Source: an uncultured Bacteroidales bacterium
Lineage (GTDB): Bacteria > Bacteroidota > Bacteroidia > Bacteroidales > Muribaculaceae
DNA: 64,000 nt
Direction of reading: 5' to 3'
NCBI GenBank assembly: GCA_949285735.1
Contig: CASEAQ010000010.1
Span: 19,910-83,909, forward strand
Positions 18,726-27,782 of the stretch are shown one piece after another. Position numbers and translations under genes: made by a program. The notes below the pieces were generated by a model. The model was not told the origin of the DNA, did not search any database, and saw nothing but the letters and a program-made list of their open reading frames with translations. The first letter of the stretch is position 1, and each line of letters opens with the position of its first letter.

Positions 18726-19172
18726 TTATATCTGTTTTTCTTTGCCCGGAGTCGCATAATTGGGCGATGCAGGAGTAGTGGCAAGCACTATCTTCAAGTT
18801 GTTGCGCGCACCCTTGTCGAGCACCTCCACAATCTTGCCATAGGGCACCGACGCATCGGCATACAAGGCAATGAATTGCTCGGGATTGTTGTGCTGTGCA
18901 AGACGCAAGAAAGTGAGCAACTGGTCTTCGGGCAGTGCCTTTGGTTCTTCGTCGCCAAAAGCTCCATACATTACCAAGTCCTTGTCGATATATATGCGTG
19001 TGCCAGGTTTCAACGCCGTCTGCTGGCTCGATTGAGGCAAATCCACTTCAAGAGCCGAAGGATAGACAAATGTCGATGTCACCATGAAGAATATGAGCAA
19101 CAGGAATATGACATCGGTCATCGATGCCATGCTGAATATCGACATCATGTCGTGCTGCCGTTTTAGTGCCAT
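18726..19172 (-). CDS. exbD: ExbD/TolR biopolymer transporter
   Basis: This 148-residue protein has a single N-terminal membrane helix containing the essential Asp ('MASMTDVIFLLLIFFMVTST', D20) and a periplasmic domain ending '…VPYGKIVEVLDKGARNNLKIVLAT'. With ExbB it forms the proton channel that energises TonB. It is encoded between exbB and tonB. Confidence 0.9.
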   Translation of the reverse strand: MALKRQHDMMSIFSMASMTDVIFLLLIFFMVTSTFVYPSALEVDLPQSSQQTALKPGTRIYIDKDLVMYGAFGDEEPKALPEDQLLTFLRLAQHNNPEQFIALYADASVPYGKIVEVLDKGARNNLKIVLATTPASPNYATPGKEKQI

Positions 19173-19191
19173 AGTCGTGCCTCCTCTCTAT

Positions 19192-19926
19192 TTATTTTGC
19201 TGCCGGCTCGTTAAGCAAGTCCATAAATTCCATGGTCTTGGCTTCGAGCTGGTTCATCACCTTGTTGAGCCTCGACACAAGGAAGTTGTAGGCAAACAGG
19301 GCTATGATGCCCACTATCAACCCGGCAACAGTCGTCACAAGGGCCTCATAGATGCCGCTTGCAAGAATGGCAATGTTGGCATTGTTGCCTGCGCTTGCCA
19401 ATGCAAAAAACGCCTTTACCATACCTGTCACAGTGCCAAGGAAACCAAGCATAGGAGCACCGGCAGCCGTCGTGGCAAGCCAGCTGAAGCCCTTGCCGAG
19501 GGCGGTTATCTCCATATTGCCAGTGTTCTCTATGGCTACAAGCACGTCGTTCATAGGGCGGCCTATGCGCGAAATACCTTTCATGATAAGGCGCGAATAG
19601 GGCGTGTCGGTCTTTTTGCACAAGTTCATCGCGCTCTCTATCTCGCCATCGTGTATGTAGTCCTTGATGCGCTTCATAAATGTCTTGTCCTCCTTGGCGG
19701 CGGCATTTATGGCAAGGAATCGCTCGATGAGGATATAAATGCTGATAATCGACAATATGGCAAGCGGAATCATGATGATACCGCCCTTGAGCGTGAGCTC
19801 CCACACCGAGATTTCTTGAGTTGCGGCTGTTTCAACTGCCTGTTGCACAGCACCGAGGGTGTCGATAGGCAGCACGTCGGCACTTTGTAGCGACAAGGCT
19901 GCCATGATGGAATTAAGGATAGCCAT
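19192..19926 (-). CDS. exbB: MotA/TolQ/ExbB proton channel
   Basis: This 244-residue membrane protein has helices at ~35–58, 145–170 and 190–215. The conserved 'IGRPMNDVLVAIENTGNMEITALGKGFSWLATTAAGAPMLGFLGTVTGMVKAF' region and 'GIYEALVTTVAGLIVGIIALFAYN' are the MotA/TolQ/ExbB signature. It lies 26 bases downstream of pdxJ and is followed by exbD and tonB, a complete Ton motor set. Confidence 0.92.
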   Translation of the reverse strand: MAILNSIMAALSLQSADVLPIDTLGAVQQAVETAATQEISVWELTLKGGIIMIPLAILSIISIYILIERFLAINAAAKEDKTFMKRIKDYIHDGEIESAMNLCKKTDTPYSRLIMKGISRIGRPMNDVLVAIENTGNMEITALGKGFSWLATTAAGAPMLGFLGTVTGMVKAFFALASAGNNANIAILASGIYEALVTTVAGLIVGIIALFAYNFLVSRLNKVMNQLEAKTMEFMDLLNEPAAK

Positions 19927-19952
19927 GATTGGTATTTATGCGTTTTTTTTCG

Positions 19953-20666
19953 TTAACGTAAACAATTTTTATAAGCAGCGATTGTCTTTTCCAGACCCAT
20001 GTAAAGGGCATCGGAAATGAGCGAGTGACCTATCGACACTTCGTTGAGGTGGGGCAGATTTTCATAGAAATACCTCAAGTTCTCAAGGTTCAGGTCGTGA
20101 CCGGCATTCACACCAAGCCCCACGTTGTGGGCAGCCTCCGATGCTATCACGAAGGGGGCAACGGCGGCAGCCGGGTCTTTGGGGTATGCCACGGCATAAG
20201 GCTCGGTATATAACTCTATGCGGTCGGCACCGGTCTTGGCTGCGAGTTTTATGTTTTCAACATCTGTTCCCACAAAGATGCTTGTGCGTATTCCGGCATC
20301 CTTGAGGCGGTCAACGACAGCCGACAGGAAATCGAGGTTGCTGCCAACATCCCAACCAGCCGTCGAAGTGAGCGCATCGGGGGCGTCGGGAACAAGCGTA
20401 GCCTGCTCGGGCTTCACCTTGAGCAGCAAGTCAACGAAATCATCGGAAGGATAACCTTCAATGTTGAATTCGGTGCGGATAATAGGGCGCAAGGCATACA
20501 CGTCGCTGCGGCGTATGTGCCGCTCGTCGGGGCGCGGATGCACCGTTATGCCATCGGCTCCAAAGCGTTCACAATCGATTGCCACTTTCACCACATCGGG
20601 GATATTGCCACCGCGAGCATTGCGCAAAGTGGCCACTTTGTTGATATTTACACTTAAATTTGTCAT
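19953..20666 (-). CDS. pdxJ: Pyridoxine 5'-phosphate synthase
   Basis: PdxJ condenses 1-deoxyxylulose 5-phosphate with aminoacetone phosphate to give pyridoxine 5'-phosphate (vitamin B6). This 237-residue TIM barrel has the family signatures '[18 protein letters not shown]', '[17 protein letters not shown]', 'EFNIEGYP', 'LVPDAPD', 'ELYTEPYA' and '[12 protein letters not shown]'. A longer frame begins 13 codons upstream. The ATG at 20666 follows an AGGAG-like sequence and starts at the conserved motif. It is divergent from nadK and heads the exbB–exbD–tonB transcript. Confidence 0.93.
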   Translation of the reverse strand: MTNLSVNINKVATLRNARGGNIPDVVKVAIDCERFGADGITVHPRPDERHIRRSDVYALRPIIRTEFNIEGYPSDDFVDLLLKVKPEQATLVPDAPDALTSTAGWDVGSNLDFLSAVVDRLKDAGIRTSIFVGTDVENIKLAAKTGADRIELYTEPYAVAYPKDPAAAVAPFVIASEAAHNVGLGVNAGHDLNLENLRYFYENLPHLNEVSIGHSLISDALYMGLEKTIAAYKNCLR

Positions 20667-20733
20667 TTTTTCTATATCTCCTCTTAGAAAATATACACTT
20701 CTCAAATCTTATCTCTCTAAGGTGAAAATATCG

Positions 20734-20741
20734 TATATTTG
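20734..20741 (+). promoter_or_regulatory. −7 box of nadK
   Basis: TATATTTG matches TAnnTTTG in the 210-base gap between divergent pdxJ and nadK. No good −33 element is present. The predicted leader is about 130 bases. Confidence 0.4.
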
Positions 20742-20876
20742 CAAGTGCATAATTTGTTGCAAAAATAATATGAAATAATAATATAATAAAGCGAAAGGCG
20801 CAGTTTGTGTCACCAAAGACATTTTTTGACCAACTGCCAAACAACTATTTTGGCTTTATCACAAGTTATCGGAACA

Positions 20877-21737
20877 ATGAAGATACTACTTTTCGGAAAC
20901 GAATACCAACGGCACTACGCCGACGAACTGCGGCATCTTGTTGAAGTATTGGGCAATAGCGGTGCCGACATAGTGGCAGAAACCGACTTCCACAGCTATT
21001 TGCACAATGCGCTCGACATCGATGTCGGCAACATCAGGAGTTGCCCGGCGTGCGACATGGAGGGCGATGTAGCACTCAGCATCGGGGGCGACGGCACTTT
21101 CCTGCGCACAGCACGCGTGATGGCAAGGAAAGATGTTCCGATACTCGGCATCAACACGGGTCATCTTGGCTACCTTGCCGATGCAAATGTTTCTGAAATC
21201 GAGCAAGTGGTTGACGAGCTATACAAAGGGCTTTTTAAGATAGGACGGAGGACCATGCTTGAAATAAGCAACAATTGCGGAGTGAACATACGCAACACCC
21301 TTGCACTCAACGAAGTGGCAATATCAAGGCAAGACAATTGCTCGATGCTCGGTATGCGCACGTGGGTCAACGGAATCGACCTTACCACTTACCGCGGCGA
21401 CGGACTGGTGATTTCCACTCCCACTGGCTCGACTGCCTACAACCTGAGCGTGGGCGGACCCTTGGTCGAACCCACTTCCCACGTACTGGTGCTGTCGCCC
21501 ATATCAGCCCATTCGCTCAACATGCGGCCGCTCGTGCTGCGCGACGACTCGGTGATAGTGGTGGAAACCAGTTCCAGAACACAACAATACCTCGTCAGCC
21601 TCGACGGCGAGGTCTATTCATTCCCGACGGGGTCGGCAATTACAGTACGCAAGTCCGACATTTTCGTAAAAGTCATCGAACCGCTCAACCACAACTTTGC
21701 CGACACGCTGCGCCGCAAACTCATGTGGGGGCAATAA
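20877..21737 (+). CDS. nadK: NAD kinase
   Basis: This 286-residue enzyme phosphorylates NAD to NADP with ATP or polyphosphate. The signature GGDGT is at residues 70–74 ('LSIGGDGTFLRTAR'), followed by 'GINTGHLGYLAD', 'ALNEVAISR' and 'RGDGLVISTPTGSTAYNLSVGGP'. The frame is open 24 codons further upstream, but the ATG at 20877 begins at the conserved 'KILLFGNEY' and is preferred. It joins nadA and nadB, also in this window, in NAD(P) synthesis. Confidence 0.95.
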   Translation: MKILLFGNEYQRHYADELRHLVEVLGNSGADIVAETDFHSYLHNALDIDVGNIRSCPACDMEGDVALSIGGDGTFLRTARVMARKDVPILGINTGHLGYLADANVSEIEQVVDELYKGLFKIGRRTMLEISNNCGVNIRNTLALNEVAISRQDNCSMLGMRTWVNGIDLTTYRGDGLVISTPTGSTAYNLSVGGPLVEPTSHVLVLSPISAHSLNMRPLVLRDDSVIVVETSSRTQQYLVSLDGEVYSFPTGSAITVRKSDIFVKVIEPLNHNFADTLRRKLMWGQ

Positions 21738-21754
21738 CTCACAACACATGCGCT

Positions 21755-22480
21755 ATGGGACAATACAGGCTTGAAGACAAGGAATTTGGAACAATGATAG
21801 TCGCCACTCGCAAGGGCATGAGGAGTGTGAAGACTTGCGTGAAAAATGGCATCATTGTGCTGCACGTGCCAGAGGGCATAGGATATGCCAACTTGCTTAA
21901 AATTCTCGACGACAATAGGGTATGGCTTCGGCAATTGTTGGCGAAGAACGAAGCCACACGCCTGCGCTACCACGCCGGACAGTCATTCAAGTGCCTTGGC
22001 GGCTACAACATCACCATTGGAACGCAGCACACGCTGCCGGGCAAAGTGGTGTTTGGCAACAGCGAGACGGGAAATATGTATATCAACCTGCCGCAAGATG
22101 CCGATTTCGACAGCGAACGCACCACGTCGCTAATTTCCCGATGCCTGAAAATGCTTGCCAAGCGCATTGCCCCACAGGTGCTTATCCCCTATGCCGAAGA
22201 AGTGGCAACCGAAGTGGGCGCAAAGCCATGGCGTTTTGTCATCGGCAGCGGGCTACACAAGTTGGGGCATTGCACACCAAAGGGGGAGATACAACTATCG
22301 TTCAACCTCATGTTCCTGCCCGACCATCTCGCCCGTTTCATAATCCTGCACGAACTCGCCCACCTCACCCACTTCAACCACAGCCCGCAATTCCACGCCC
22401 TGCTCAACCGCTATTGCAACGGCGAAGAAAAGCGGCTCGACACCGAACTAAAACACTTCCCCTGGCCCGTGAAGCTATAA
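21755..22480 (+). CDS. YgjP-like M48-family zinc metallopeptidase
   Basis: This 241-residue cytoplasmic protein carries the zinc motif HELAH at 199–203, followed by 'THFNHSPQFHALLNRY', which is typical of YgjP/DUF45 proteins. The N-terminal half is a beta-rich domain ('GQSFKCLGGYNITI'). Family members are predicted proteases with poorly known substrates. The frame stays open far upstream inside nadK, but the ATG at 21755 is the natural start, 17 bases after the nadK stop. Its 3' end overlaps the convergent polymerase gene by 6 bases. Confidence 0.85.
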   Translation: MGQYRLEDKEFGTMIVATRKGMRSVKTCVKNGIIVLHVPEGIGYANLLKILDDNRVWLRQLLAKNEATRLRYHAGQSFKCLGGYNITIGTQHTLPGKVVFGNSETGNMYINLPQDADFDSERTTSLISRCLKMLAKRIAPQVLIPYAEEVATEVGAKPWRFVIGSGLHKLGHCTPKGEIQLSFNLMFLPDHLARFIILHELAHLTHFNHSPQFHALLNRYCNGEEKRLDTELKHFPWPVKL

Positions 22481-23710
22481 AAGCGACTCGTCGTCGAAGG
22501 GCTTGATTGTCGGGGTGGGGGCGTTGCCTTGCACGGTGAGCCTGACGGTGTTGCGCCCATACTTGGTGTTGAGGCGGTCGGCTGCTTCCATCAGCCTGCG
22601 GTTTTCCGAGGTGTTGATTTTGTCAAACAAGTCGAGTTGTTGCCCGTAATCCTCAACCAAGCCGCCAAGCACTATCCCCATTCGTTTATATTTATACCCC
22701 TTGACAAACAGCTTGTCGAGCAACTGCAATGCCACGCGCACGATTTCCTGCGTGTTGGCTGTTGCCGTGGGCAACTTGGCTATGTCGGAGTTGGAATATT
22801 GCGGCAAGTCGGTGCGGTGGGGGTTGGTGCAGATAAACACCGTCACATTGCGACACAGGCAATGGTCGCTGCGCAAGCTCATGGCGGCATCGGCAGCATA
22901 GTTACTAAGCAGCTCGTGTAGCCGCCCAAGTTCGGTTTCCATAAACGGAAAGGTGCGGCTGTGCATAATCGATTGCTGGTGGGCTGGGGCTGACAAGTCG
23001 ATTGACGGCACTCCATGCAACTCGCGCCATGTGCGCACACCTGCCGTAGTCATCATATAGCTCACGAGCGACTCGCTCAATTGCGCAAAATCGTGTGCCG
23101 TGGCAATGCCCATCTGCCTCAACCGTGGCACACTGCGGCGACCTATTCCCCACACATTCTCGATGGGAATGCTTTTCAGTGCCTTTTCCCTCGTTTCGGG
23201 CGTGATGACACAGATGCCTCCATAAGCCTTGTACCGCTTGGCAAACCATGTCGCAGTCTTTGCCAAGGTGTAAGTGCTCGAACAGCCGCAACTGACTGGC
23301 ACGCCACAACTATTGGTTATGACATCCACCACCTGCTCCATGCACTGCCTCACGCCGACAGGGTCGTCAACGGGAATGCAGCCGAAAAACTCATCGACGC
23401 TATATTGTAAAAAATCGAGCACAATCTCCTGCTCCACAACTGCTTTCATGATGAGCCTCGACACGCTGCGATATTTGTGCAAGTCGGCGGCAAACAGCTT
23501 CACGCCGTTGTCGCGCAATACCTTTTTCACTTTGAAGATAGGGTCGCCACGACGCAAACCCAGCGACTTGGCTTCTTGCGTCAGGGCAAGGATTATGCCG
23601 CCGCCAGCCTCGTTGTTGCTGGCAACTACGACGGGCTTGCCTGCCAACTCGGGATGGGCAGCAATCTCCACCGATGCATAAAAAGAGTTGCAGTCAATGT
23701 GTATAATCAT
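22475..23710 (-). CDS. Y-family translesion DNA polymerase (UmuC/DinB-like)
   Basis: This 411-residue polymerase has catalytic-site motifs 'IIHIDCNSFYASVE' (first Asp D6) and 'YSVDEFFG' (second Asp–Glu pair). The little-finger region is followed by a C-terminal 'YKRMGIVLGGLVEDYGQQLDLFD' segment and a tail reading 'AADRLNTKYGRNTVRL', as found in UmuC-type proteins. It copies damaged templates with low fidelity. No umuD-like gene is adjacent and I see no clear LexA-like operator. Confidence 0.9.
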   Translation of the reverse strand: MIIHIDCNSFYASVEIAAHPELAGKPVVVASNNEAGGGIILALTQEAKSLGLRRGDPIFKVKKVLRDNGVKLFAADLHKYRSVSRLIMKAVVEQEIVLDFLQYSVDEFFGCIPVDDPVGVRQCMEQVVDVITNSCGVPVSCGCSSTYTLAKTATWFAKRYKAYGGICVITPETREKALKSIPIENVWGIGRRSVPRLRQMGIATAHDFAQLSESLVSYMMTTAGVRTWRELHGVPSIDLSAPAHQQSIMHSRTFPFMETELGRLHELLSNYAADAAMSLRSDHCLCRNVTVFICTNPHRTDLPQYSNSDIAKLPTATANTQEIVRVALQLLDKLFVKGYKYKRMGIVLGGLVEDYGQQLDLFDKINTSENRRLMEAADRLNTKYGRNTVRLTVQGNAPTPTIKPFDDESLL

Positions 23711-23797
23711 GGAACAAGTGTGCTTTCATTGCTGCAAATATATAGTTTTTGCCACAGCCAGGCAATAGGGTGGGAGTGCTGCCCCCATTTGTTTTTG

Positions 23798-24511
23798 CTA
23801 TTCGTCGATTCGCGAGCGCAGGCGTTTCCATGCGGCAGTGCCGAAAAGGCTGCTTTGGCGCATGGTTGCACACATCTCCTTGAAACGCGACATGGGAACA
23901 GACAATCCTATAATATCCTTCTCGAAGTAGGGACGCACCGACAAGTCAAACAGTGCCAAGAATGTGCGCTGCCCGCCACGGCGATTCTCGTTGATGGCTT
24001 GAGTGATGGCAGAGCTGCATCCTGAACCGAAAGGAGCCGTTACCGCCTCGGGTGAATTGTTGTCAAAGAATATCCACGACAGCAACCCCGACAGCACATC
24101 GGGAGCTGCAAGAAACAAAACGCCTTCACACCACGGCTCGATGTCGGCGATACGGTCAACTCGGGCAAAACAAAGAAATTCCTTGTCGGCTGGCATCACA
24201 TTGACTTGCCGCACGTAGTCGCGCACCATTTCGGGCGATAGCTTATAATGCTCCTTATGTGACACAAAATCGGGCACATACTCGGGCATCGGCGCAAACC
24301 CCGTGTAGAACTTGCCGCCACCGCAGCCCACCGTTTGCGCATTGTAGCAAATCGCTTCGCCAGCCCTCAACCGATTAAATGCCTTGAACATACACCCCTG
24401 CGTCTTAACCAACTCGCCCACCTCGTGGTCGGAGTAGCCAAACACATAAGGAAGCTCCACCTTCTCGCCAAAAGCCTCCTTGTAATCGTTCACAAATGCT
24501 TTCAAATCCAT
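23798..24511 (-). CDS. DUF169 family protein
   Basis: This 237-residue protein matches the DUF169 style: 'ICYNAQTVGCGGGKFYTGF', 'EFLCFARVDRIADIEPWCEGVLFLAAPDVLSGLLSWIFFD', 'APFGSGCSSAITQ', and a C-terminal 'SVPMSRFKEMCATMRQSSLFGTAAWKRLRSR'. Conserved cysteines (CGGG, GSGCSS) suggest metal or thiol chemistry, but no function is established. It is a single gene with its promoter in the 321-base gap shared with tyrS. Confidence 0.8.
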   Translation of the reverse strand: MDLKAFVNDYKEAFGEKVELPYVFGYSDHEVGELVKTQGCMFKAFNRLRAGEAICYNAQTVGCGGGKFYTGFAPMPEYVPDFVSHKEHYKLSPEMVRDYVRQVNVMPADKEFLCFARVDRIADIEPWCEGVLFLAAPDVLSGLLSWIFFDNNSPEAVTAPFGSGCSSAITQAINENRRGGQRTFLALFDLSVRPYFEKDIIGLSVPMSRFKEMCATMRQSSLFGTAAWKRLRSRIDE

Positions 24512-24832
24512 ATCACCTCCCTTTTAATTTAGCACCTCCAATTTACAAAAAAACTTCCACTCCCCCAAAAAGTGCAACAACGCATTCCCACCCAACCTGT
24601 TCAAGAATTTTTATCAGACAGCAATAGTTATATTTATTCATATTGACAATGCCGCGGATGATGTTGAAAACCTATTTGCTGCAAAGCCATGTGCATTCAC
24701 ACAAACAACTTGTAACAGCGATAAGCAAAAATAGGTGAATTGATTGCGCTAATTTGTGTTTTTTGTGAGGTTATTCCACAGATTTGTCGTAAGTTTGCAG
24801 TTGCATAACAATTTTAAATTTTTATTCATTCG
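24512..24832. promoter_or_regulatory. Divergent upstream region of the DUF169 gene and tyrS
   Basis: This is an AT-rich gap without coding potential. A TAAGTTTG box at 24790–24797 fits the −7 element of tyrS and predicts a leader of about 30 bases. TTTG occurs at 24762–24765, but its spacing (24) is too long for a standard −33 element. I see no T-box or other riboswitch. Confidence 0.4.
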
Positions 24833-26125
24833 ATGAATTTTATTGAAGAGCTGAAATGGCGCGGCATGATCAACAACATGATGCCGGGCACTGAAGAACA
24901 ACTCAACAAGGAAATGACCACGGCATACCTGGGCATCGACCCCACTGCCGACTCGTTGCACATCGGCCACTTGGTGGGCGTGATGATGCTCAAGCACTTG
25001 CAACGCTCGGGTCACCGTCCTATTGCACTTGTTGGCGGTGCTACGGGCATGATTGGCGACCCTTCGATGAAGTCGCAGGAGCGTGTGCTCATCGACGAAA
25101 CCACATTGCGCCACAACCAAGAATGCATCAAACGGCAACTTGCCAAGTTCCTCGACTTTGACAGCGATGCGCCCAACCACGCCATCCTTGTCAACAACTA
25201 TGATTGGATGAAGGATTATGGATTCCTAAACTTCATTCGCGACATAGGCAAGCACATCACTGTTAACTATATGATGGCCAAGGATTCGGTGAAGAAACGC
25301 CTTGGCAGCGACACGCAGCACGGAATGTCGTTTACCGAATTTTCCTACCAGCTCTTGCAGGGCTACGACTTCTTGCACCTGTATGAAACTATGGGGTGCA
25401 AGCTGCAAATGGGCGGTTCCGACCAATGGGGCAACATGACTACCGGAACCGAGCTGATACGCCGCATGAACGGCGGCGAGGCGTATGCCCTAACTTGTCC
25501 GCTCATCACTAAAGCCGACGGTGGCAAATTCGGCAAAACCGAGTCGGGCAACGTGTGGCTCGACCCGAAGCGCACATCGCCCTACAAGTTCTACCAGTTC
25601 TGGCTCAACGTGAGCGATGCCGACGCAGCCAAATACATAAGGATATTCACCGACCTCCCGAAGGAGGAAATCGAGGCACTCGAAGCCGAGCAGGAGAAAG
25701 ACCCGGGACAACGTCCGTTGCAAAAACGCCTTGCACGCGAAATCACCATAATGGTACACTCGCAACAAGACTACGAGGCAGCCGTCGAAGCATCGCAAAT
25801 ACTCTTCTCCAACAAGGCAAACGACATCTTGCACCGCATCGACGAAGACACGTTGCTGTCGGTGTTTGAGGGCGTTCCCACATTCGAAGTACCTATGAGT
25901 GTTATCGAGGCTGGAGTGCCTGCCGTGGAACTGTTCACCACCCATGCAGCAATATTCCCATCGAAAGGCGAGATGCGCAAGCTCACCCAGGGCGGCGGCG
26001 TGTCGGTCAACAAGGAAAAAGTAGCTGATGCCAACATGACAATCGACAACTCGATGCTGCTCAACGGGAAATACATACTCGTGCAACGCGGCAAGAAAAA
26101 CTATTACTTGATAATAGCGAAATAA
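24833..26125 (+). CDS. tyrS: Tyrosyl-tRNA synthetase
   Basis: This 430-residue class Ic synthetase charges tRNA-Tyr. HIGH is at 43–46 ('[10 protein letters not shown]') and the KMSKS equivalent is KFGKT at 232–236. The tyrosine-binding '[11 protein letters not shown]…[11 protein letters not shown]' lies between them. The C-terminal S4-like RNA-binding domain is at ~355–430 ('[20 protein letters not shown]'). A perfect hairpin terminator follows. Confidence 0.96.
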   Translation: MNFIEELKWRGMINNMMPGTEEQLNKEMTTAYLGIDPTADSLHIGHLVGVMMLKHLQRSGHRPIALVGGATGMIGDPSMKSQERVLIDETTLRHNQECIKRQLAKFLDFDSDAPNHAILVNNYDWMKDYGFLNFIRDIGKHITVNYMMAKDSVKKRLGSDTQHGMSFTEFSYQLLQGYDFLHLYETMGCKLQMGGSDQWGNMTTGTELIRRMNGGEAYALTCPLITKADGGKFGKTESGNVWLDPKRTSPYKFYQFWLNVSDADAAKYIRIFTDLPKEEIEALEAEQEKDPGQRPLQKRLAREITIMVHSQQDYEAAVEASQILFSNKANDILHRIDEDTLLSVFEGVPTFEVPMSVIEAGVPAVELFTTHAAIFPSKGEMRKLTQGGGVSVNKEKVADANMTIDNSMLLNGKYILVQRGKKNYYLIIAK

Positions 26126-26149
26126 TATCGACTCAGATACTAACTCGAT

Positions 26150-26184
26150 GTGCATAGTGCTGCGGCACTATGCACGTCTTTTTA
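26150..26184 (+). terminator. Intrinsic terminator of tyrS
   Basis: There is a perfect 11-bp stem GTGCATAGTGC/GCACTATGCAC (26150–26160 with 26165–26175) with a TGCG loop and a T-rich tail. It overlaps the possible upstream start at 26170 of the next gene, which supports the later start used here. Confidence 0.9.
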
Positions 26185-26193
26185 TACAACAAG

Positions 26194-27219
26194 ATGAATT
26201 TCAACGACATAATCAAGGAGGCACGCACTGCACTTGGCGGAAAGCTGTGCAAGGCTTGCGATGAGTGCAACGGCAAGGCTTGCCGCAACATGATCCCAGG
26301 TCCCGGGGCAAAAGGGGTAGGCGACACCGCCATACGCAACTATGATGCATGGAGGCAAGTGAGGGTAAAAATGGACACCATCTGCACCAAGCAGGCTGTT
26401 GACACGAGCGTCGAGATGTTTGGACATCGGTTCAAATATCCATTTTTTGCCGCACCCGTCGGTGCCGTCAATATTCACTTCGGCGAAAAATACGACGACA
26501 AGCAATATAACGACATCATGGTGAAGGCTTGCGCCGAAGCTGGCATTGCTGCATTCACGGGCGACGGCGTGCTCGAACAAGTGGTACCTATGGCTTGCGA
26601 ATCAATAAGCCGAAACGGTGGCATAGGCATACCTACAATAAAGCCATGGGATGCCGAAACCATCAAAAGGAAGATGAAACATGCCACCGACTGCGGCGCG
26701 ATAGCCATAGCAATGGACATCGACGCTGCCGGACTCCCGTTCCTGCGCAACAGCAATCCGCCTGCAGGTAGCAAGAATGTGGCAGAACTCGCCGAAATAA
26801 TCAAGGCAGCAGGCAAACCGTTCATAGTGAAAGGCATAATGACAGCCCGAGGCGCAGAAAAAGCCATTGAGGCTGGTGCAGCCGCAATTGTGGTGTCGAA
26901 CCATGGCGGCCGAGTACTCGACCAGTGCCAAGCCACAGCCGAAGTGCTCGAAGAGATTGCCACAGCCGTCGCCGGACGTTGCAAGGTACTTGTCGATGGC
27001 GGAATACGCTCAGGTATCGACGTGTTCAAGGCACTTGCCCTCGGAGCCGACGGGGTGCTTATATGCCGCCCGATGGTGGTTGCCGCCTTTGGCGGTGCCG
27101 AGGATGGAGTGAAATGCTACATACAGAAAATAGCCGACGAGCTGCAAGACACCATGGAGATGTGTGGAGCAACGAGCCTTGCACAAATCACACGCGATAT
27201 GGTGGCAAGCCCATTCTGA
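26194..27219 (+). CDS. FMN-dependent alpha-hydroxy-acid oxidoreductase
   Basis: This 341-residue TIM-barrel flavoprotein belongs to the lactate oxidase/LldD/glycolate oxidase family. The conserved substrate/FMN segment is 'IVVSNHGGRVLDQCQATAEVL' (catalytic His), followed by 'VLVDGGIRSGIDVFKALALGADGVLICRP'. The N-terminus carries a cysteine cluster, 'LCKACDECNGKACRNMIPGPG', as in a Bacteroidales/Clostridia branch of the family, and may bind metal or form a redox site. Its substrate cannot be read from sequence. Confidence 0.85.
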   Translation: MNFNDIIKEARTALGGKLCKACDECNGKACRNMIPGPGAKGVGDTAIRNYDAWRQVRVKMDTICTKQAVDTSVEMFGHRFKYPFFAAPVGAVNIHFGEKYDDKQYNDIMVKACAEAGIAAFTGDGVLEQVVPMACESISRNGGIGIPTIKPWDAETIKRKMKHATDCGAIAIAMDIDAAGLPFLRNSNPPAGSKNVAELAEIIKAAGKPFIVKGIMTARGAEKAIEAGAAAIVVSNHGGRVLDQCQATAEVLEEIATAVAGRCKVLVDGGIRSGIDVFKALALGADGVLICRPMVVAAFGGAEDGVKCYIQKIADELQDTMEMCGATSLAQITRDMVASPF

Positions 27220-27782
27220 TGTCGGCTGCAAGCTTATGACAAACACAAAAAGAAACAAGGTGAAGCAATCACTGCTTTACCTTGCCCAACTAATGAGAAT
27301 TGTTAGTTAATGATAAATCAGATTTAAGGTGTTATTTTTCTAATATCCCTACTCTTGTCATGCAGCCAGACAAAACTGGCTGTTTCTGTTTGCAAATATA
27401 GCTATATTTTCGGTAAAAATCATGATACGATGTGGAAAATTAGCCTATACGGCTTATTAACCACACATTTTTTATTCAGTTGCTCCTTCAACCAGCAACC
27501 ATGCGAAAAAAGCCTCCAAAAGTGGGAAATGCCTTTGGCTTGGTTAAATAATATTAAACGGCTTGATTTTCTTGTTCAAAAATTATGTTGGATAACACTA
27601 ATAATATATCTTTGCATCGTGTTTTTCATGGTATTAGATTTAAGGTTAACAAAGTTGATTGTCGTGAGACAATCAATTTTTTTTATGCCTGCCCCAGAAA
27701 AAATCAAAAAACAGGCAGAAGTGCTGTAAAATCAAAACTGTTGCTTAAATTTGCATATACCATAAAGTGGGGGAGGAATATT
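27220..27782. other. 563-base stretch without a convincing gene
   Basis: A weak hairpin (27257–27267 with 27273–27283, AAGGTGAAGCA/TGCTTTACCTT) lies just after the oxidoreductase and lacks an adjacent T tract. Further on there is a TATCTTTG promoter box at 27607 and a terminator-like hairpin at 27655. A 124-codon open frame (27355–27729) is present, but its composition and lack of any family resemblance argue against a gene. Confidence 0.5.
27607..27684 (+). promoter_or_regulatory. Compact promoter–terminator element upstream of the GSCFA gene (possible attenuator)
   Basis: The −7 box TATCTTTG (27607–27614) is followed about 40 bases later by a perfect 9-bp hairpin TTGATTGTC/GACAATCAA (27655–27663 with 27668–27676, GTGA loop) and eight T residues. 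Transcription from this promoter would stop after about 60–70 bases unless the hairpin is bypassed. A short frame from the ATG at 27629 (MVLDLRLTKLIVVR…) crosses the hairpin and is rich in Leu, Val and Ile. This could be a leader peptide or a chance frame. Confidence 0.4.

Noticed and set aside
27257-27283. Hairpin after the FMN oxidoreductase as a terminator
   Set aside because: The 11-bp stem is good but no T tract follows on the plus strand, so I mention it only within the intergenic entry.
27355-27729. 124-codon frame before the GSCFA gene
   Set aside because: Its composition matches non-coding AT-rich DNA, it contains a promoter box and a terminator hairpin, and no ribosome-binding context or family is seen. 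Only its last part was kept as a possible leader peptide.
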